Source: Sphingomonas sp. Ag1
Lineage (GTDB): Bacteria > Pseudomonadota > Alphaproteobacteria > Sphingomonadales > Sphingomonadaceae
Reading direction: 5' to 3'
DNA: 64,000 nucleotides
Assembly: GCF_000980895.1 (NCBI RefSeq)
Contig: NZ_LAZX01000094.1
Span: forward strand, 868,001 to 932,000
Notes under the pieces: model-generated
The model's database searches: none
Told to the model about the DNA's origin: nothing
The model's input: the letters and a program-made list of their open reading frames with translations, nothing else
Shown here: positions 36,762 through 45,019 of the stretch, piece by piece
How the letters are laid out: every line of letters begins with the position of its first letter
Numbering within the stretch: the first letter of the stretch is position 1
Made by a program: the position numbers and the translations under genes

Positions 36762-37451
36762 ATGGTTGCCCCCTTCATCGACCTTGGCGTCCATCACAAG
36801 CCCCGTGGGCTTTCCGACCGGGTCGCGTTCGGCTTCACCAAGGCGCTGCGCTGGTGCGCCGACACCTTCTTCGCGGAGCGTTACGGCCACCGCGCGGTGG
36901 TGCTGGAGACGGTCGCCGCGGTGCCCGGCATGGTCGGCGCGACGATCAACCATCTCGCGTGCCTGCGCCGCATGTGCGACGACAAGGGCTGGATCAAGAC
37001 GCTCATGGATGAGGCCGAAAATGAGCGCATGCACCTGATGACCTTCATCGAGATCTCCAAGCCCACAATGTTCGAGCGGGCGGTGATCATCGGCGTGCAG
37101 TGGGTGTTCTACCTGTTCTTCTTCGCCCTCTATCTCGTCAGCTCGAAGACGGCGCACCGCGTGGTCGGCTATTTCGAGGAAGAGGCGGTGATCAGCTACA
37201 CCCATTACCTCGCCGAGATCGATGAGGGCCGCAGCCCGAACGTGTCGGCGCCGGAGATCGCCAAGCGCTATTGGGGCCTGGCCGAGGACGCGACCCTGCG
37301 CGACGTGGTACTGGTGGTGCGGGCGGACGAGGCACACCACCGTGATGTGAACCACGGCTACGCCAACGAGCTGGCCGGGCTTCCCGTCGGCAAGGTGGCC
37401 GAATGCCCGCCGCACGTGGCGCTGGAGCCGACCTGGAAGCAGGCGGCCTGA
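36762..37451 (+). CDS. aox: Alternative oxidase (cyanide-insensitive ubiquinol oxidase)
   Basis: 229 residues behind GGAG. It is a di-iron membrane-bound quinol oxidase that reduces O2 to water without pumping protons and resists cyanide and NO. All canonical motifs are visible: [12 protein letters not shown] (LET), [12 protein letters not shown] (NERMHL), [14 protein letters not shown] (LEEEA-type) and [14 protein letters not shown] (RADE..H). One hydrophobic hairpin ([20 protein letters not shown]) anchors it. It is divergent from fixLJ. An NO-resistant terminal oxidase beside NO-detoxifying globins fits respiration under nitrosative stress. Confidence 0.95.
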   Translation: MVAPFIDLGVHHKPRGLSDRVAFGFTKALRWCADTFFAERYGHRAVVLETVAAVPGMVGATINHLACLRRMCDDKGWIKTLMDEAENERMHLMTFIEISKPTMFERAVIIGVQWVFYLFFFALYLVSSKTAHRVVGYFEEEAVISYTHYLAEIDEGRSPNVSAPEIAKRYWGLAEDATLRDVVLVVRADEAHHRDVNHGYANELAGLPVGKVAECPPHVALEPTWKQAA

Positions 37452-37505
37452 ACCGAAACGGGCCGGCGGGCGACTGCCGGCCCCATCCTTTGGCGAGAAC
37501 CGAGC

Positions 37506-37868
37506 ATGATCCCTTCGCGCCCGATCCTGGTGTACGAGCAGGACCGATCGGTCCTCGCCTCGCTCAAATTCGCCCTGACGCTGGAGGGATATTGCGTGCT
37601 CGACGGGACGAGCGCCCAGGCCGATCCGCGCCGAGCCGCATGCCTGATCATCGAACAGCGGTATGGTTCGGGCGACGGGCTCGGCCATCTGAAGCAACTT
37701 CGGGCCAGCGGATGCTCGGCTCCGGCCGTGCTTCTGGCGACCAATCCGACCCGCGCCATACGGGATCGGGCGGACGCGGCCGGAATCACATTGGTGGAAA
37801 AACCGCTGCTGACCGACGATCTGACACGGGCGCTTCGGAGCGTGGTCCGGCAGCAGGAGGCAGCATGA
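37506..37868 (+). CDS. Degenerate receiver-domain protein
   Basis: 120 residues, a stand-alone receiver fold. The acidic pocket reads LVYEQDRS, the position of the phospho-acceptor Asp reads CLIIEQRYGSGDG with Glu instead of Asp, the Thr is kept in LLATNPT and the Lys in LVEKPLL. Glu often mimics a phosphorylated Asp, so the protein may be constitutively active or signal without phosphorylation. It overlaps the next gene (ATGA) and follows aox by 54 bp, so it is probably in the aox operon. Confidence 0.75.
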   Translation: MIPSRPILVYEQDRSVLASLKFALTLEGYCVLDGTSAQADPRRAACLIIEQRYGSGDGLGHLKQLRASGCSAPAVLLATNPTRAIRDRADAAGITLVEKPLLTDDLTRALRSVVRQQEAA

Positions 37869-38266
37869 TTGGCATCGGCGTGGTTTCAGAGGCGGAGATC
37901 GCCGCCGTGATCCCCGCCTTCTACGCGAAGGTGCGCAAGGACCCGATGCTCGGCCCGATCTTCAACGACGCGATCGGGGATTGGCCGGAGCATCTGGAGA
38001 AGCTGCAGGCCTTCTGGTCTTCCGTCATGCTGGCCAGCGGCCGCTACAAAGGGCAGCCGATGCCCGCCCATGTGCGCCATGCGGCGCGGATTACGCCCGC
38101 TGCCTTCGCCCGCTGGCTGGAGCTGTGGGACGAGACGACGCGGGAGCTTCTGCCGGCCGAAGCGGCGGCGGCGATGCAGGACAGGGCTGAGCGGATCGCG
38201 GAGAGCCTGGCGCTCGGCATCCAGCTTTACCAGGCCCGCGAGGCCGAACTCGCGGCGGCGGATTGA
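37865..38266 (+). CDS. Group III truncated hemoglobin
   Basis: 133 residues. It starts within the stop of the receiver gene. Features are IPAFYAKVRKDPMLGPIFND (B helix with Tyr), LEKLQAFWSSVMLASGRYKG and the proximal region PMPAHVRHAARITPAAFARW, the arrangement of trHb group III. Such globins are linked to NO or redox chemistry in microaerobic bacteria; the exact role is unproven. The aox operon context supports NO or O2 handling. Confidence 0.88.
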   Translation: MIGIGVVSEAEIAAVIPAFYAKVRKDPMLGPIFNDAIGDWPEHLEKLQAFWSSVMLASGRYKGQPMPAHVRHAARITPAAFARWLELWDETTRELLPAEAAAAMQDRAERIAESLALGIQLYQAREAELAAAD

Positions 38267-38279
38267 ACGGAGACTGGAG

Positions 38280-38666
38280 ATGGCGAGCGACCAACCCGTA
38301 GCGCCGGCAACCCACCTTCCTGAAGGGCTCGAATCTTACAGCCGCACCGTCTCGTTCACCGAGGAGACGCTGCCGGCCGGCCTGCGGAAGGACCACACGA
38401 CCAAGGCGGGAAGTTGGGGATTAATTTGCGTCGAGCAGGGCGTGCTACGCTACCGCGTGACCGATCCGCGCCGCCTGCCGACCGAGCGGGACCTGACGCC
38501 GGAGACCGGTCCCGGCGTGGTCGAGCCGACAATCCTGCATCACGTGGAGCCGATCGGGCTGGTGCGCTTTCACGTCGAGTTCCTGCGCAACTCTGCCACG
38601 CCCGTTCCGCTGTGCCAGCATGAGAAGTTGGCGAAGCAGGAGAATCGTGAACGCTCCCGCCGCTAA
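38280..38666 (+). CDS. DUF1971 (TehB N-terminal-like) protein
   Basis: 128 residues from the ATG at 38280 behind GGAG. A cupin-like beta fold is suggested by LPEGLESYSRTVSFTEETLP, AGLRKDHTTKAGSWGLICVE and then LHHVEPIGLVRFHVEFLR. This is the DUF1971 family, found alone or fused to TehB tellurite methylases, and frequently near hemoglobins and NO-related genes. The molecular role is unknown. It is in the aox-trHb operon. Confidence 0.85.
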   Translation: MASDQPVAPATHLPEGLESYSRTVSFTEETLPAGLRKDHTTKAGSWGLICVEQGVLRYRVTDPRRLPTERDLTPETGPGVVEPTILHHVEPIGLVRFHVEFLRNSATPVPLCQHEKLAKQENRERSRR

Positions 38667-38707
38667 GAGGTTCAAATCGCGGCCGACCGGTGCCAACGGG
38701 CCGCGCC

Positions 38708-39403
38708 ATGCGTCATTTCGTCCGCCGCCTTCCATCGACCTTCGCTCGCGTGGTGGCGGGGGAATGGCCGCGCAATGCAGCCGGCGCGTTGATCGGCATT
38801 GCCGCCATGGGCGCGTTGACGACGTTGGTCGTGGGCCCTTCATCAAGCCTGCCGATCCTGATGGCCCCTATGGGGGCGTCCGCCGTTCTGCTGTTCGCGG
38901 TGCCCGCCAGCCCGCTGGCGCGCCCCTGGGCGGTTCTTGGCGGCAATGTCCTCTCCACTTTGATCGGTGTGGGGATTGCGATGTCCGAGTCGTCACCCGT
39001 TCTGGCAGCGAGCCTGGCTGTCGGCGCAGCCATCGCCGCGATGTCGCTGCTGCGGTGCCTGCATCCTCCAGGCGGTGCTTGTGCGCTGACGGCCGTCCTC
39101 GCCATGCCGCAGACGATCGGAGAAGGCTTCTTCTTCGTCCTCTTGCCGGTGCTGATCAACTCGGTGCTGCTGGTGATCGCGGCTATCATCTGCAATCGGG
39201 CGCTGGGCCGATCCTATCCGCATCGCGCTCACGCAACGCAGCATCCGCACGCGCATCCGGCGAACCTGCTGACCGAAGCGGATTTCGACGCGGTGCTCGC
39301 CGATTACGGAGAGGTACTCGACATCAGCCGGAAGGATCTCGAGATGCTCTACTTGGAGCTCGTTAGCCGTGCGGACGATAAGCGGGTGAACCAGCCACGT
39401 TGA
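38708..39403 (+). CDS. HPP-family integral membrane protein
   Basis: 231 residues with four or five membrane segments and the name-giving motif in SLLRCLHPPGGACALTAVLA. The C-terminal 60 residues form a soluble tail (HRAHATQHPHAHPANLLTEA). Members of the HPP family have been reported as nitrite transporters in plastids and cyanobacteria, which fits the NO-detoxification context, but the substrate here is inferred. It is the last gene of the aox operon. Confidence 0.85.
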   Translation: MRHFVRRLPSTFARVVAGEWPRNAAGALIGIAAMGALTTLVVGPSSSLPILMAPMGASAVLLFAVPASPLARPWAVLGGNVLSTLIGVGIAMSESSPVLAASLAVGAAIAAMSLLRCLHPPGGACALTAVLAMPQTIGEGFFFVLLPVLINSVLLVIAAIICNRALGRSYPHRAHATQHPHAHPANLLTEADFDAVLADYGEVLDISRKDLEMLYLELVSRADDKRVNQPR

Positions 39404-39790
39404 GGGCTAGTTGGACTCTTCACGACCAGACCGCTCCAGCACGGCTGACGTGATCGAGGCATAGCCGTTCGGCAAATGCGCCTCCAGCCGATCGGCCGCT
39501 TTCCAGGCTTGCTCACCGCGAAGCGGACATTCGGCAAGCGGCCCAGGAGCTGCCATCCTAACATCCGGCGCGCTGAGCGGCTGGAAGTGGGCCGGTTTTG
39601 GACTGGCAGGTTACGGCACTCGAACGAGCGGATCGGACGTAAACCATCCTATTCTCAGTCGACGGCGAAACTTGACCGTCAGCAGTCAGCGCATTTCGGC
39701 GTGAGAGTCGGCAGCCGCAGACTTCGAATGGTCTGAGCGTTGATGTCGGCACGGATTGGAAATGACATTAGCCTAAACCTTGATGTAGCG
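39404..39790. other. Intergenic region without recognisable gene
   Basis: Short frames on both strands have no domain and poor coding character. The stretch separates the oxygen/NO operon from the HTH-MscS chimera and probably marks another junction in the island. Confidence 0.4.
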
Positions 39791-39848
39791 TGTAGCGCAT
39801 CACGCTACATTGCCATCGACATGCATCGTGTAGCGTCATGCACTACAC
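39791..39848 (+). promoter_or_regulatory. Two palindromic operators before the HigA-like chimera
   Basis: TGTAGCG-catca-CGCTACA (39791-39809) and GTGTAG-N9-CTACAC (39828-39848) are two dyads sharing the core GTAG. The second ends 2 bp before the ATG at 39851. HigA-type antitoxins repress their own promoters through such sites, so autoregulation is likely. Confidence 0.65.
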
Positions 39849-39850
39849 GT

Positions 39851-40873
39851 ATGAAAAATGAATCTATCCATCCGGGCGAGTATGTCCGAACCAACGTCAT
39901 TCCTGTTGGCACCAACGTCACCACAGCGGCCAAGCTGATCGATGTCAGCCGTCCAACGCTCTCAAACTTTCTCAACGGGAAAGCGGATCTCTCAACCGAG
40001 ATGGCAGCTCGATTAGAACGAGCTTTCGGCGTATCTGCCCGCACTTTACTTGACGTTCAAAGCGCGTGGGACGCTGCCAAAACCACAGCCCGCTCGGCGG
40101 CGATTACCAAGTCTTATGTGCCGCCCTTTTTGCAGATTAAGGGTGCCGACATCACCCGGTGGGCGACGACGGGCGTCACCCCTCGCCAACGGCTGGCTGT
40201 GTTCATCAGAACGTTGGTGAACTCGACTGGGGTCGGCCTGATTAAGGTCGAGTTCCCCGGCAATGACGATAGCGAGCGCTCTGGTTGGGATGGAGAGGTT
40301 ACGGCAACGCAGGCGACACCCTGGGTGCCATCGGGCCATTCCGGTTGGGAGTTTGGCGTCACCGAAGACATCAAAGGCAAGGCCGATCCCGAGCGGCGGT
40401 TCGAGTTCGATCTCGGCATCGACGCGGATGACGATCCGGTGGACGGCATAGCGGTGGGGCTGCAGGCGATCCGTGATCTCGACTTCGTGCTGGACGCGCC
40501 AGCCGCCAGCGCGATCATCCGCGACGTGGGGGATTCGAACATTGTCCTGCGCTTCTTCGGCTGGGTGAACCAGTCGCGCACCGATTATCTGAAAGGGCGC
40601 AGTTTGGCGCTAGATGCAGCCAAGCGTAGTTTGGAAGCTCACGGCTTTGCCCTGCCCGAACCGATTTACCGCCTGCGTTTTGATCAGGGTGCCGCCGTTC
40701 CGACCCAAAGCGCGTCGAACGCCCCAGTCGCCAAACCACCGAAACCGGCTGTGTCGCAACAGAGGATCGCGCACGATGCTGCGCCCGACGCGCATATCGC
40801 CAAGCTGGTCGACGAGGAACGCGCCGAAACCCAGGGCGGAGACCTCCTTGACGACAAGCGCCCGGTCGAGTGA
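39851..40873 (+). CDS. Chimeric protein: HigA-like HTH, middle domain, MscS C-terminus
   Basis: 340 residues from MKNESIHPGEYVRTNVIPVG. Residues 1-80 are a HigA/XRE-type HTH (VTTAAKLIDVSRPTLSNFLN). Residues about 90-185 (GADITRWATTGVTPRQRLAV, then ERSGWDGEVTA and WVPSGHSGWEFGV) resemble the N-terminal region of large nuclease/NTPase proteins. From FDLGIDADDDPVDGIAVGLQ on, the sequence is the cytoplasmic C-terminus of an MscS channel (DVGDSNIVLRFFGWVNQSRT, then PEPIYRLRF and a tail with DAHIAKLVDEER). No membrane segment remains. An in-frame deletion fusion near 40400 is the simplest origin; function is doubtful. Confidence 0.65.
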   Translation: MKNESIHPGEYVRTNVIPVGTNVTTAAKLIDVSRPTLSNFLNGKADLSTEMAARLERAFGVSARTLLDVQSAWDAAKTTARSAAITKSYVPPFLQIKGADITRWATTGVTPRQRLAVFIRTLVNSTGVGLIKVEFPGNDDSERSGWDGEVTATQATPWVPSGHSGWEFGVTEDIKGKADPERRFEFDLGIDADDDPVDGIAVGLQAIRDLDFVLDAPAASAIIRDVGDSNIVLRFFGWVNQSRTDYLKGRSLALDAAKRSLEAHGFALPEPIYRLRFDQGAAVPTQSASNAPVAKPPKPAVSQQRIAHDAAPDAHIAKLVDEERAETQGGDLLDDKRPVE

Positions 40874-40910
40874 CAAAACCGAAACGTGCCTCAAGTAGGC
40901 AGCGTAACGG

Positions 40911-42191
40911 TCAATACCGGCGCGGGATAACGACCCGCATCGATTCATAGCCCTTCACGAAGTTCGAGCGGACGCGCTTGGGCTCCGCGACCACATTGAT
41001 CTCCGGGAAACGCTTCATGATCTCTTCCCACACGATCTGCAGCTGCAGTTCGGCAAGGCGATTGCCAACGCAGCGGTGGACGCCGAAGCCGAACGAGATG
41101 TGCTGGCGCGGACGGGGACGATCGATGATATAGTCGTTCGGGCGCTCGATCACTTCATCGTCGCGATTGCCCGAGACGTACCACATGACAACCGTGTCAT
41201 CTTTCTTGATCTGCTGGCCGCGGAATTCGACATCGCGGGTGGCGCGACGCTTCATGTGCGACAGTGGCGTCTGCCAGCGGATCGTTTCCGACACCATCGA
41301 CGGCAGCAGTGACGGATCGGCCATCAGCTTGGCGTACTGATCGGGGTTCTTGGACAAGGCATAGACCGAGCCGGTCATCGTGTTGCGTGTGGTATCGTTG
41401 CCGCCCACCGTCAGCAGCATGACGTTCCCAAAATATTCCATCGGCGACATACCGCGTGTCGCGGGATCATGCGCGAGCATCGAGATGAGGTCGCCGGTCG
41501 GCTCTGCATTGACGCGCTCGTTCCACAGCTGCGTAAAATAGGCATGATAGTCGCGAAAGATGCCCATCTTCTGCTCGCGCGTCTCGACCACGCCATGCCC
41601 CGGCTCCGCAGTGACCACATCGGACCAATAGGTCAGCTTGCGGCGATCCTCCTGCGGCATGCCGAACAGCGTCGCAAGCGTCATCGCGGTGAGCTCCATC
41701 GACACCTTGTCGACCCAGTCGAACTCTTCGCCGATCGGCAACCCATCGAGGATCGCGGCGGCACGCTCGCGGATCAACGGACCCAGGATCTGAAGGTTGG
41801 TGGGCGACACGGCGGGGCTGACCGCCTTGCGCTGCACGTCGTGCTTGGGCGGGTCCATCGCGATGAACATCGCCAGCCCTTCGAGTTGCGGCGTTTCGCC
41901 GGGCGCTAGCGGCGGGACCATCATGATCCCCGGCTCCGACGAGAAGGTCTGGTGATCGATGTCGACCGCCATGATGTCGTTATATTTCGTCACCGACCAG
42001 AACGGCCCATAAGCGCTTTCGGCGGTGTAGTGGACCGGCGCCTCGGCACGCAGCCGCTCGAAATTCCACCACATCTCGTCGGCAGCGAACAGCTCGGGGC
42101 GCGACGGATCCAGCTTGTCGAGCGGGGTCGCATAGGCGGCGTCGCGGGCGGGATTGGTGGCGGCGAAGGCGGCAGTGGCGGCGGTGCTCAT
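40911..42191 (-). CDS. Cytochrome P450, CYP153-like alkane hydroxylase
   Basis: 426 residues behind GGAAGGA. It should hydroxylate the terminal carbon of medium-chain alkanes or fatty acids using electrons from a ferredoxin. Motifs are the I-helix LLTVGGNDTTRNTMTG, the ExxR in SETIRWQTPLSHMKRRA, WYVSGNRDDEVIERPNDYII and the heme-Cys loop ISFGFGVHRCVGNRLAELQL. The overall pattern is that of soluble bacterial CYP153A enzymes. Its ferredoxin is encoded just upstream, but no reductase is present. Confidence 0.88.
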   Translation of the reverse strand: MSTAATAAFAATNPARDAAYATPLDKLDPSRPELFAADEMWWNFERLRAEAPVHYTAESAYGPFWSVTKYNDIMAVDIDHQTFSSEPGIMMVPPLAPGETPQLEGLAMFIAMDPPKHDVQRKAVSPAVSPTNLQILGPLIRERAAAILDGLPIGEEFDWVDKVSMELTAMTLATLFGMPQEDRRKLTYWSDVVTAEPGHGVVETREQKMGIFRDYHAYFTQLWNERVNAEPTGDLISMLAHDPATRGMSPMEYFGNVMLLTVGGNDTTRNTMTGSVYALSKNPDQYAKLMADPSLLPSMVSETIRWQTPLSHMKRRATRDVEFRGQQIKKDDTVVMWYVSGNRDDEVIERPNDYIIDRPRPRQHISFGFGVHRCVGNRLAELQLQIVWEEIMKRFPEINVVAEPKRVRSNFVKGYESMRVVIPRRY

Positions 42192-42219
42192 GCGACGGAT
42201 CCTTCCGGGATGATGGGGC

Positions 42220-42540
42220 TCAGTGCTGGCTTTCGGGCATGGTGACGATCAGCCCGTCGAGCGCGGGCGTAACCTCGATCTGGCACGACAGCCTGCTGTT
42301 GCTTTCCACGTTTTCAGCGAAGTTCAGCATCTCGGCTTCCTGCTCGGTGCGCTCACCGGTCGCCGTCAGCCAGTCTGGATCGACATAAACGTGGCACGTT
42401 GCACAGGCGGCCGCGCCGCCGCAATCGGCATCAATACCGGGCACGCCGTTCTTTACCGCGCCCTCCATCACGCTCCAGCCGTCGGTGACCTGCTGTTCAT
42501 GACGCGTGCCGTCGTGCTCGACGTAGATGATCGTTGCCAT
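42220..42540 (-). CDS. [2Fe-2S] ferredoxin, P450 partner
   Basis: 106 residues from the ATG at 42540 behind GAGAGGAA. Cluster ligands are in [18 protein letters not shown] (C-x5-C-x2-C) and [11 protein letters not shown], the adrenodoxin/putidaredoxin type. It lies 28 bp upstream of the P450 gene on the same strand, so it is surely its redox partner. A ferredoxin reductase would be expected next and is missing. Confidence 0.92.
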   Translation of the reverse strand: MATIIYVEHDGTRHEQQVTDGWSVMEGAVKNGVPGIDADCGGAAACATCHVYVDPDWLTATGERTEQEAEMLNFAENVESNSRLSCQIEVTPALDGLIVTMPESQH

Positions 42541-42752
42541 CGGTTCCTCTCGGTGCCGTTCGTCCACGAAGTGGAAGGTCTGTTGATACAGGCGTAATCC
42601 TTACTGACAGCCGTGACAATAGGAGAGTGTCGGGTCGTGAGGTCGCATCCGCGCATCGTGAAGATGGCGGCTTACCTGACTCGGCCCATCGAACAGCGCG
42701 TCCCAGCGTTGCAAGGTGAGTAACAGTTGCCGGCGCATCGAGCGGGGTTTCC

Positions 42753-43184
42753 TTACGGTTGCCAGCTTGGCCGGTACGCTGGGTCCAAACGCCGATCCAG
42801 GAAGTGCGCGGCGCTGATGAAGGCCAGATGGGTGAGCGCCTGGGGAAAGTTTCCCGACGACAAGCCGCGCACGTCTACCTCCTCGGCGAACAGGCCGAGA
42901 TGGTTGGCATAAGCCGCACCCTTGGCAAGCTGCATCCGCGCCTCATCCAAGCGGCCGGCGCGCGCCAGGCACTCCGCAAACCAGAATGTGCATGTCGTAA
43001 AGGCGCCTTCATCGCCTTCGAGCGCGTCGTCGACACGGTAGCGGTAGACCAGCCCGTCATCGCACAATTGCTCGCCGATCGCATCGAGCGTCTGAAGCCA
43101 CACGGGATCGGTCGATGATACGAAGCGGACGAGGGGCATCATCAGCAACGCCGCGTCCAGCTCGCGCCCGCCCCGCTCCTGCAC
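42753..43184 (-). pseudogene. GH15 glucoamylase/trehalase-like C-terminal fragment
   Basis: 143 codons of a glycoside hydrolase family 15 C-terminus (LDAALLMMPLVRFVSSTDPV, YRYRVDDALEGDEGAFTTCT, then GNFPQALTHLAFISAAHFLD). The 5' part is lost exactly at the left end of the IS at 43185. Full-length relatives have about 600 residues. It is not functional. Confidence 0.85.
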
Positions 43185-43268
43185 TGTCCGCCGTCAGCAC
43201 CAATGGCACAGATTTGAGGTTGTGATTTAAGGAGGATCTAGGCTTCGTCGTAGTGACGAAGGAACGAG

Positions 43269-43655
43269 ATGAAGCCCAGATCCTCCAATGCAAAATCGTC
43301 GGCGAAGGCCCCTGCTGAGCAGGTGGTGAAGGACATCCGGCGGCAGACGCGGCGCCACTTTTCGGCCGAGGACAAGATCCGCATCGTGCTGGATGGCCTG
43401 CGCGGGGAAGACAGCATCGCCGAGCTATGCCGCAAGGAAGGCATTGCCCAGAGCCTGTATTACACCTGGTCGAAGGAGTTCATGGAAGCTGGCAAGCGCC
43501 GCCTGGCCGGCGACACCGCCCGTGCCGCGACCACCGGAGAGGTCCAGGACCTGCGCCGCGAAGCCCGGGCCCTGAAGGAATGCGTGGCCGATCTGACACT
43601 GGAAAACCGTCTGCTCAAAAAAAGCATGGTCGCGGATGGGGGCAACGACGAATGA
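43269..43655 (+). CDS. IS3-family transposase OrfA
   Basis: 128 residues. The HTH_Tnp_1-type domain reads RRHFSAEDKIRIVLDGLRGE, then AELCRKEGIAQSLYYTWSKE, and the C-terminal leucine zipper is DLRREARALKECVADLTLEN. In IS3 elements OrfA is joined to OrfB by -1 frameshifting; here the genes overlap as ATGA. Confidence 0.9.
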   Translation: MKPRSSNAKSSAKAPAEQVVKDIRRQTRRHFSAEDKIRIVLDGLRGEDSIAELCRKEGIAQSLYYTWSKEFMEAGKRRLAGDTARAATTGEVQDLRREARALKECVADLTLENRLLKKSMVADGGNDE

Positions 43656-44685
43656 GATATCCCGCATCCGAGAAGCTCGAGATCATCAGAACCGTCGAGC
43701 AGTCGCACCTGTCGGCCAAGCGCACGCTGGACCAACTCGGCATCCCTCGTCGGACATTCTACCGCTGGTATGATCGCTACCTCGAAGGCGGGCCGGAGGC
43801 GTTGGAAGATCGGCCATCGGCGCCGAGCCGGGTGTGGAACCGCATCCCGGCGGGCATCCACGACCAGATCATCGAGCTGGCGCTGGAACAGTCTGAGCTG
43901 AGCCCCCGGGAACTGGCCGTGCGCTTCACCGATGGGCAGCGCTACTTCGTGTCGGAATCCACGGTTTACCGCCTGTTGAAGGCCCACGACCTGATCACCA
44001 GCCCGGCCTATGTCGTGATCAAGGCTGCCGATCAGTTCCACACGAAAACCACGCGGCCGAACGAGATGTGGCAGACCGACTTCACCTACTTCAAGATCAT
44101 CGGGTGGGGCTGGATGTATCTGTCGACCGTGCTCGACGACTTCTCGCGCTACATCATCGCCTGGAAGCTGTGCACCAACATGCGAGCCGAGGACGTCACC
44201 GACACGCTGGACCTCGCCCTGGCGGCTTCTGGTTGCGACAGCGCCACGGTGCTGCACAAACCCCGGCTACTCAGCGATAATGGCCCCAGCTACATCGCGG
44301 GTGAGCTGGCGGAATACATCGAGGCCCGGAAGATGAGCCATGTGCGCGGCGCCCCGTGTCATCCCCAAACCCAGGGCAAGATCGAGCGCTGGCACCAGAC
44401 CCTGAAAAACCGCATCTTGCTGGAAAACTACTTCCTGCCCGGCGACCTCGAAGCCCACATCACCGCATCTTGCTGGAAAACTACTTCCTGCCCGGCGACC
44501 TCGAAGCCCACATCGAGGCCTTCGTCGAGCACTACAATCACCAGCGATACCACGAGAGCCTGGCCAACGTGACGCCTGCCGACGCCTACTTCGGCAGGGC
44601 TCCGGCAATCATCAAACTGCGCGAAAGGATCAAGCGACAGACCATCGAACATCGGCGCTTGCAGCACCGCAAGTTCGCCGCCTAA
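43652..44685 (+). pseudogene. IS3-family transposase OrfB, frameshifted by duplication
   Basis: The DDE integrase core starts at MRYPASEKLEIIRTVEQ. It has the HTH, WQTDFTYFKIIGWGWMYLST (first Asp), LLSDNGPSYIAGE (second Asp) and HPQTQGKIERWHQTLKNRIL (Glu). After residue 270 or so the 53-bp duplication shifts the frame, which then stops at 44572. The natural C-terminus (HIEAFVEHYNHQRYHESLAN) continues in another frame to 44685. It is inactive unless corrected. Confidence 0.9.
44409..44514. repeat. 53-bp exact tandem duplication in orfB
   Basis: 44409-44461 and 44462-44514 are identical. 53 is not a multiple of three, so the transposase frame is broken. The perfect identity points to a recent event or an assembly artefact. 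Confidence 0.95.
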
Positions 44686-44759
44686 CATCAACCCCCTGAC
44701 GAGGTCCGCACTCCGCTAATCTACGCCGCGAGTTGTGCCGAATGTTCTGACGACGGACA

Positions 44760-44828
44760 CTTCTTCAAGCAGGTCCTGGAGGATCATCGCGATGAACGGC
44801 TCATCTTCGATGATCAGTACGTGACACA
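44760..44828 (-). pseudogene. Receiver-domain fragment cut by the IS
   Basis: On the minus strand a GTG start gives VCHVLIIEDEPFIAMILQDL and then LEE, ending at the IS border. This is the first 23 residues of a receiver domain of the type paired with HWE kinases (compare the divergent kinase at 45020). The rest was lost. Confidence 0.75.
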
Positions 44829-45019
44829 CTGGCGCGTTTCCCTCTTGCGATGTGTGTTAACGTCGCGGCAGCCATCCGGGTCCCGCAGGCGCGGCCTTTT
44901 ACGGGCACGGCTCGAAGCTCTCGTGGGTTCGACGCTGTGAGATTGTCGTAGGTAAGCCAACCAGTTATAAGATCTGGGCCCGCGGGGGATCGATAGCGCT
45001 GGCATAAACGGGACGGGCT

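Larger units (their letters stand above)
43185..44759 (+). mobile_element. IS3-family insertion sequence, damaged
   Basis: The terminal inverted repeats start TGTCCGCCGTCAG at 43185 and, on the other strand, TGTCCGTCGTCAG at 44759, with GGCACA conserved further in. It contains overlapping orfA and orfB. No target duplication is seen (left flank GCAC, right flank CTTC), and both flanking genes are truncated at the IS ends, so an IS-mediated deletion is likely. A 53-bp tandem duplication breaks orfB. Confidence 0.9.

Noticed and set aside
39740..39850. Earlier start of the HTH-MscS chimera at 39740
   Set aside because: It would place both palindromic operators inside the coding sequence; the ATG at 39851 gives the typical HigA N-terminus.
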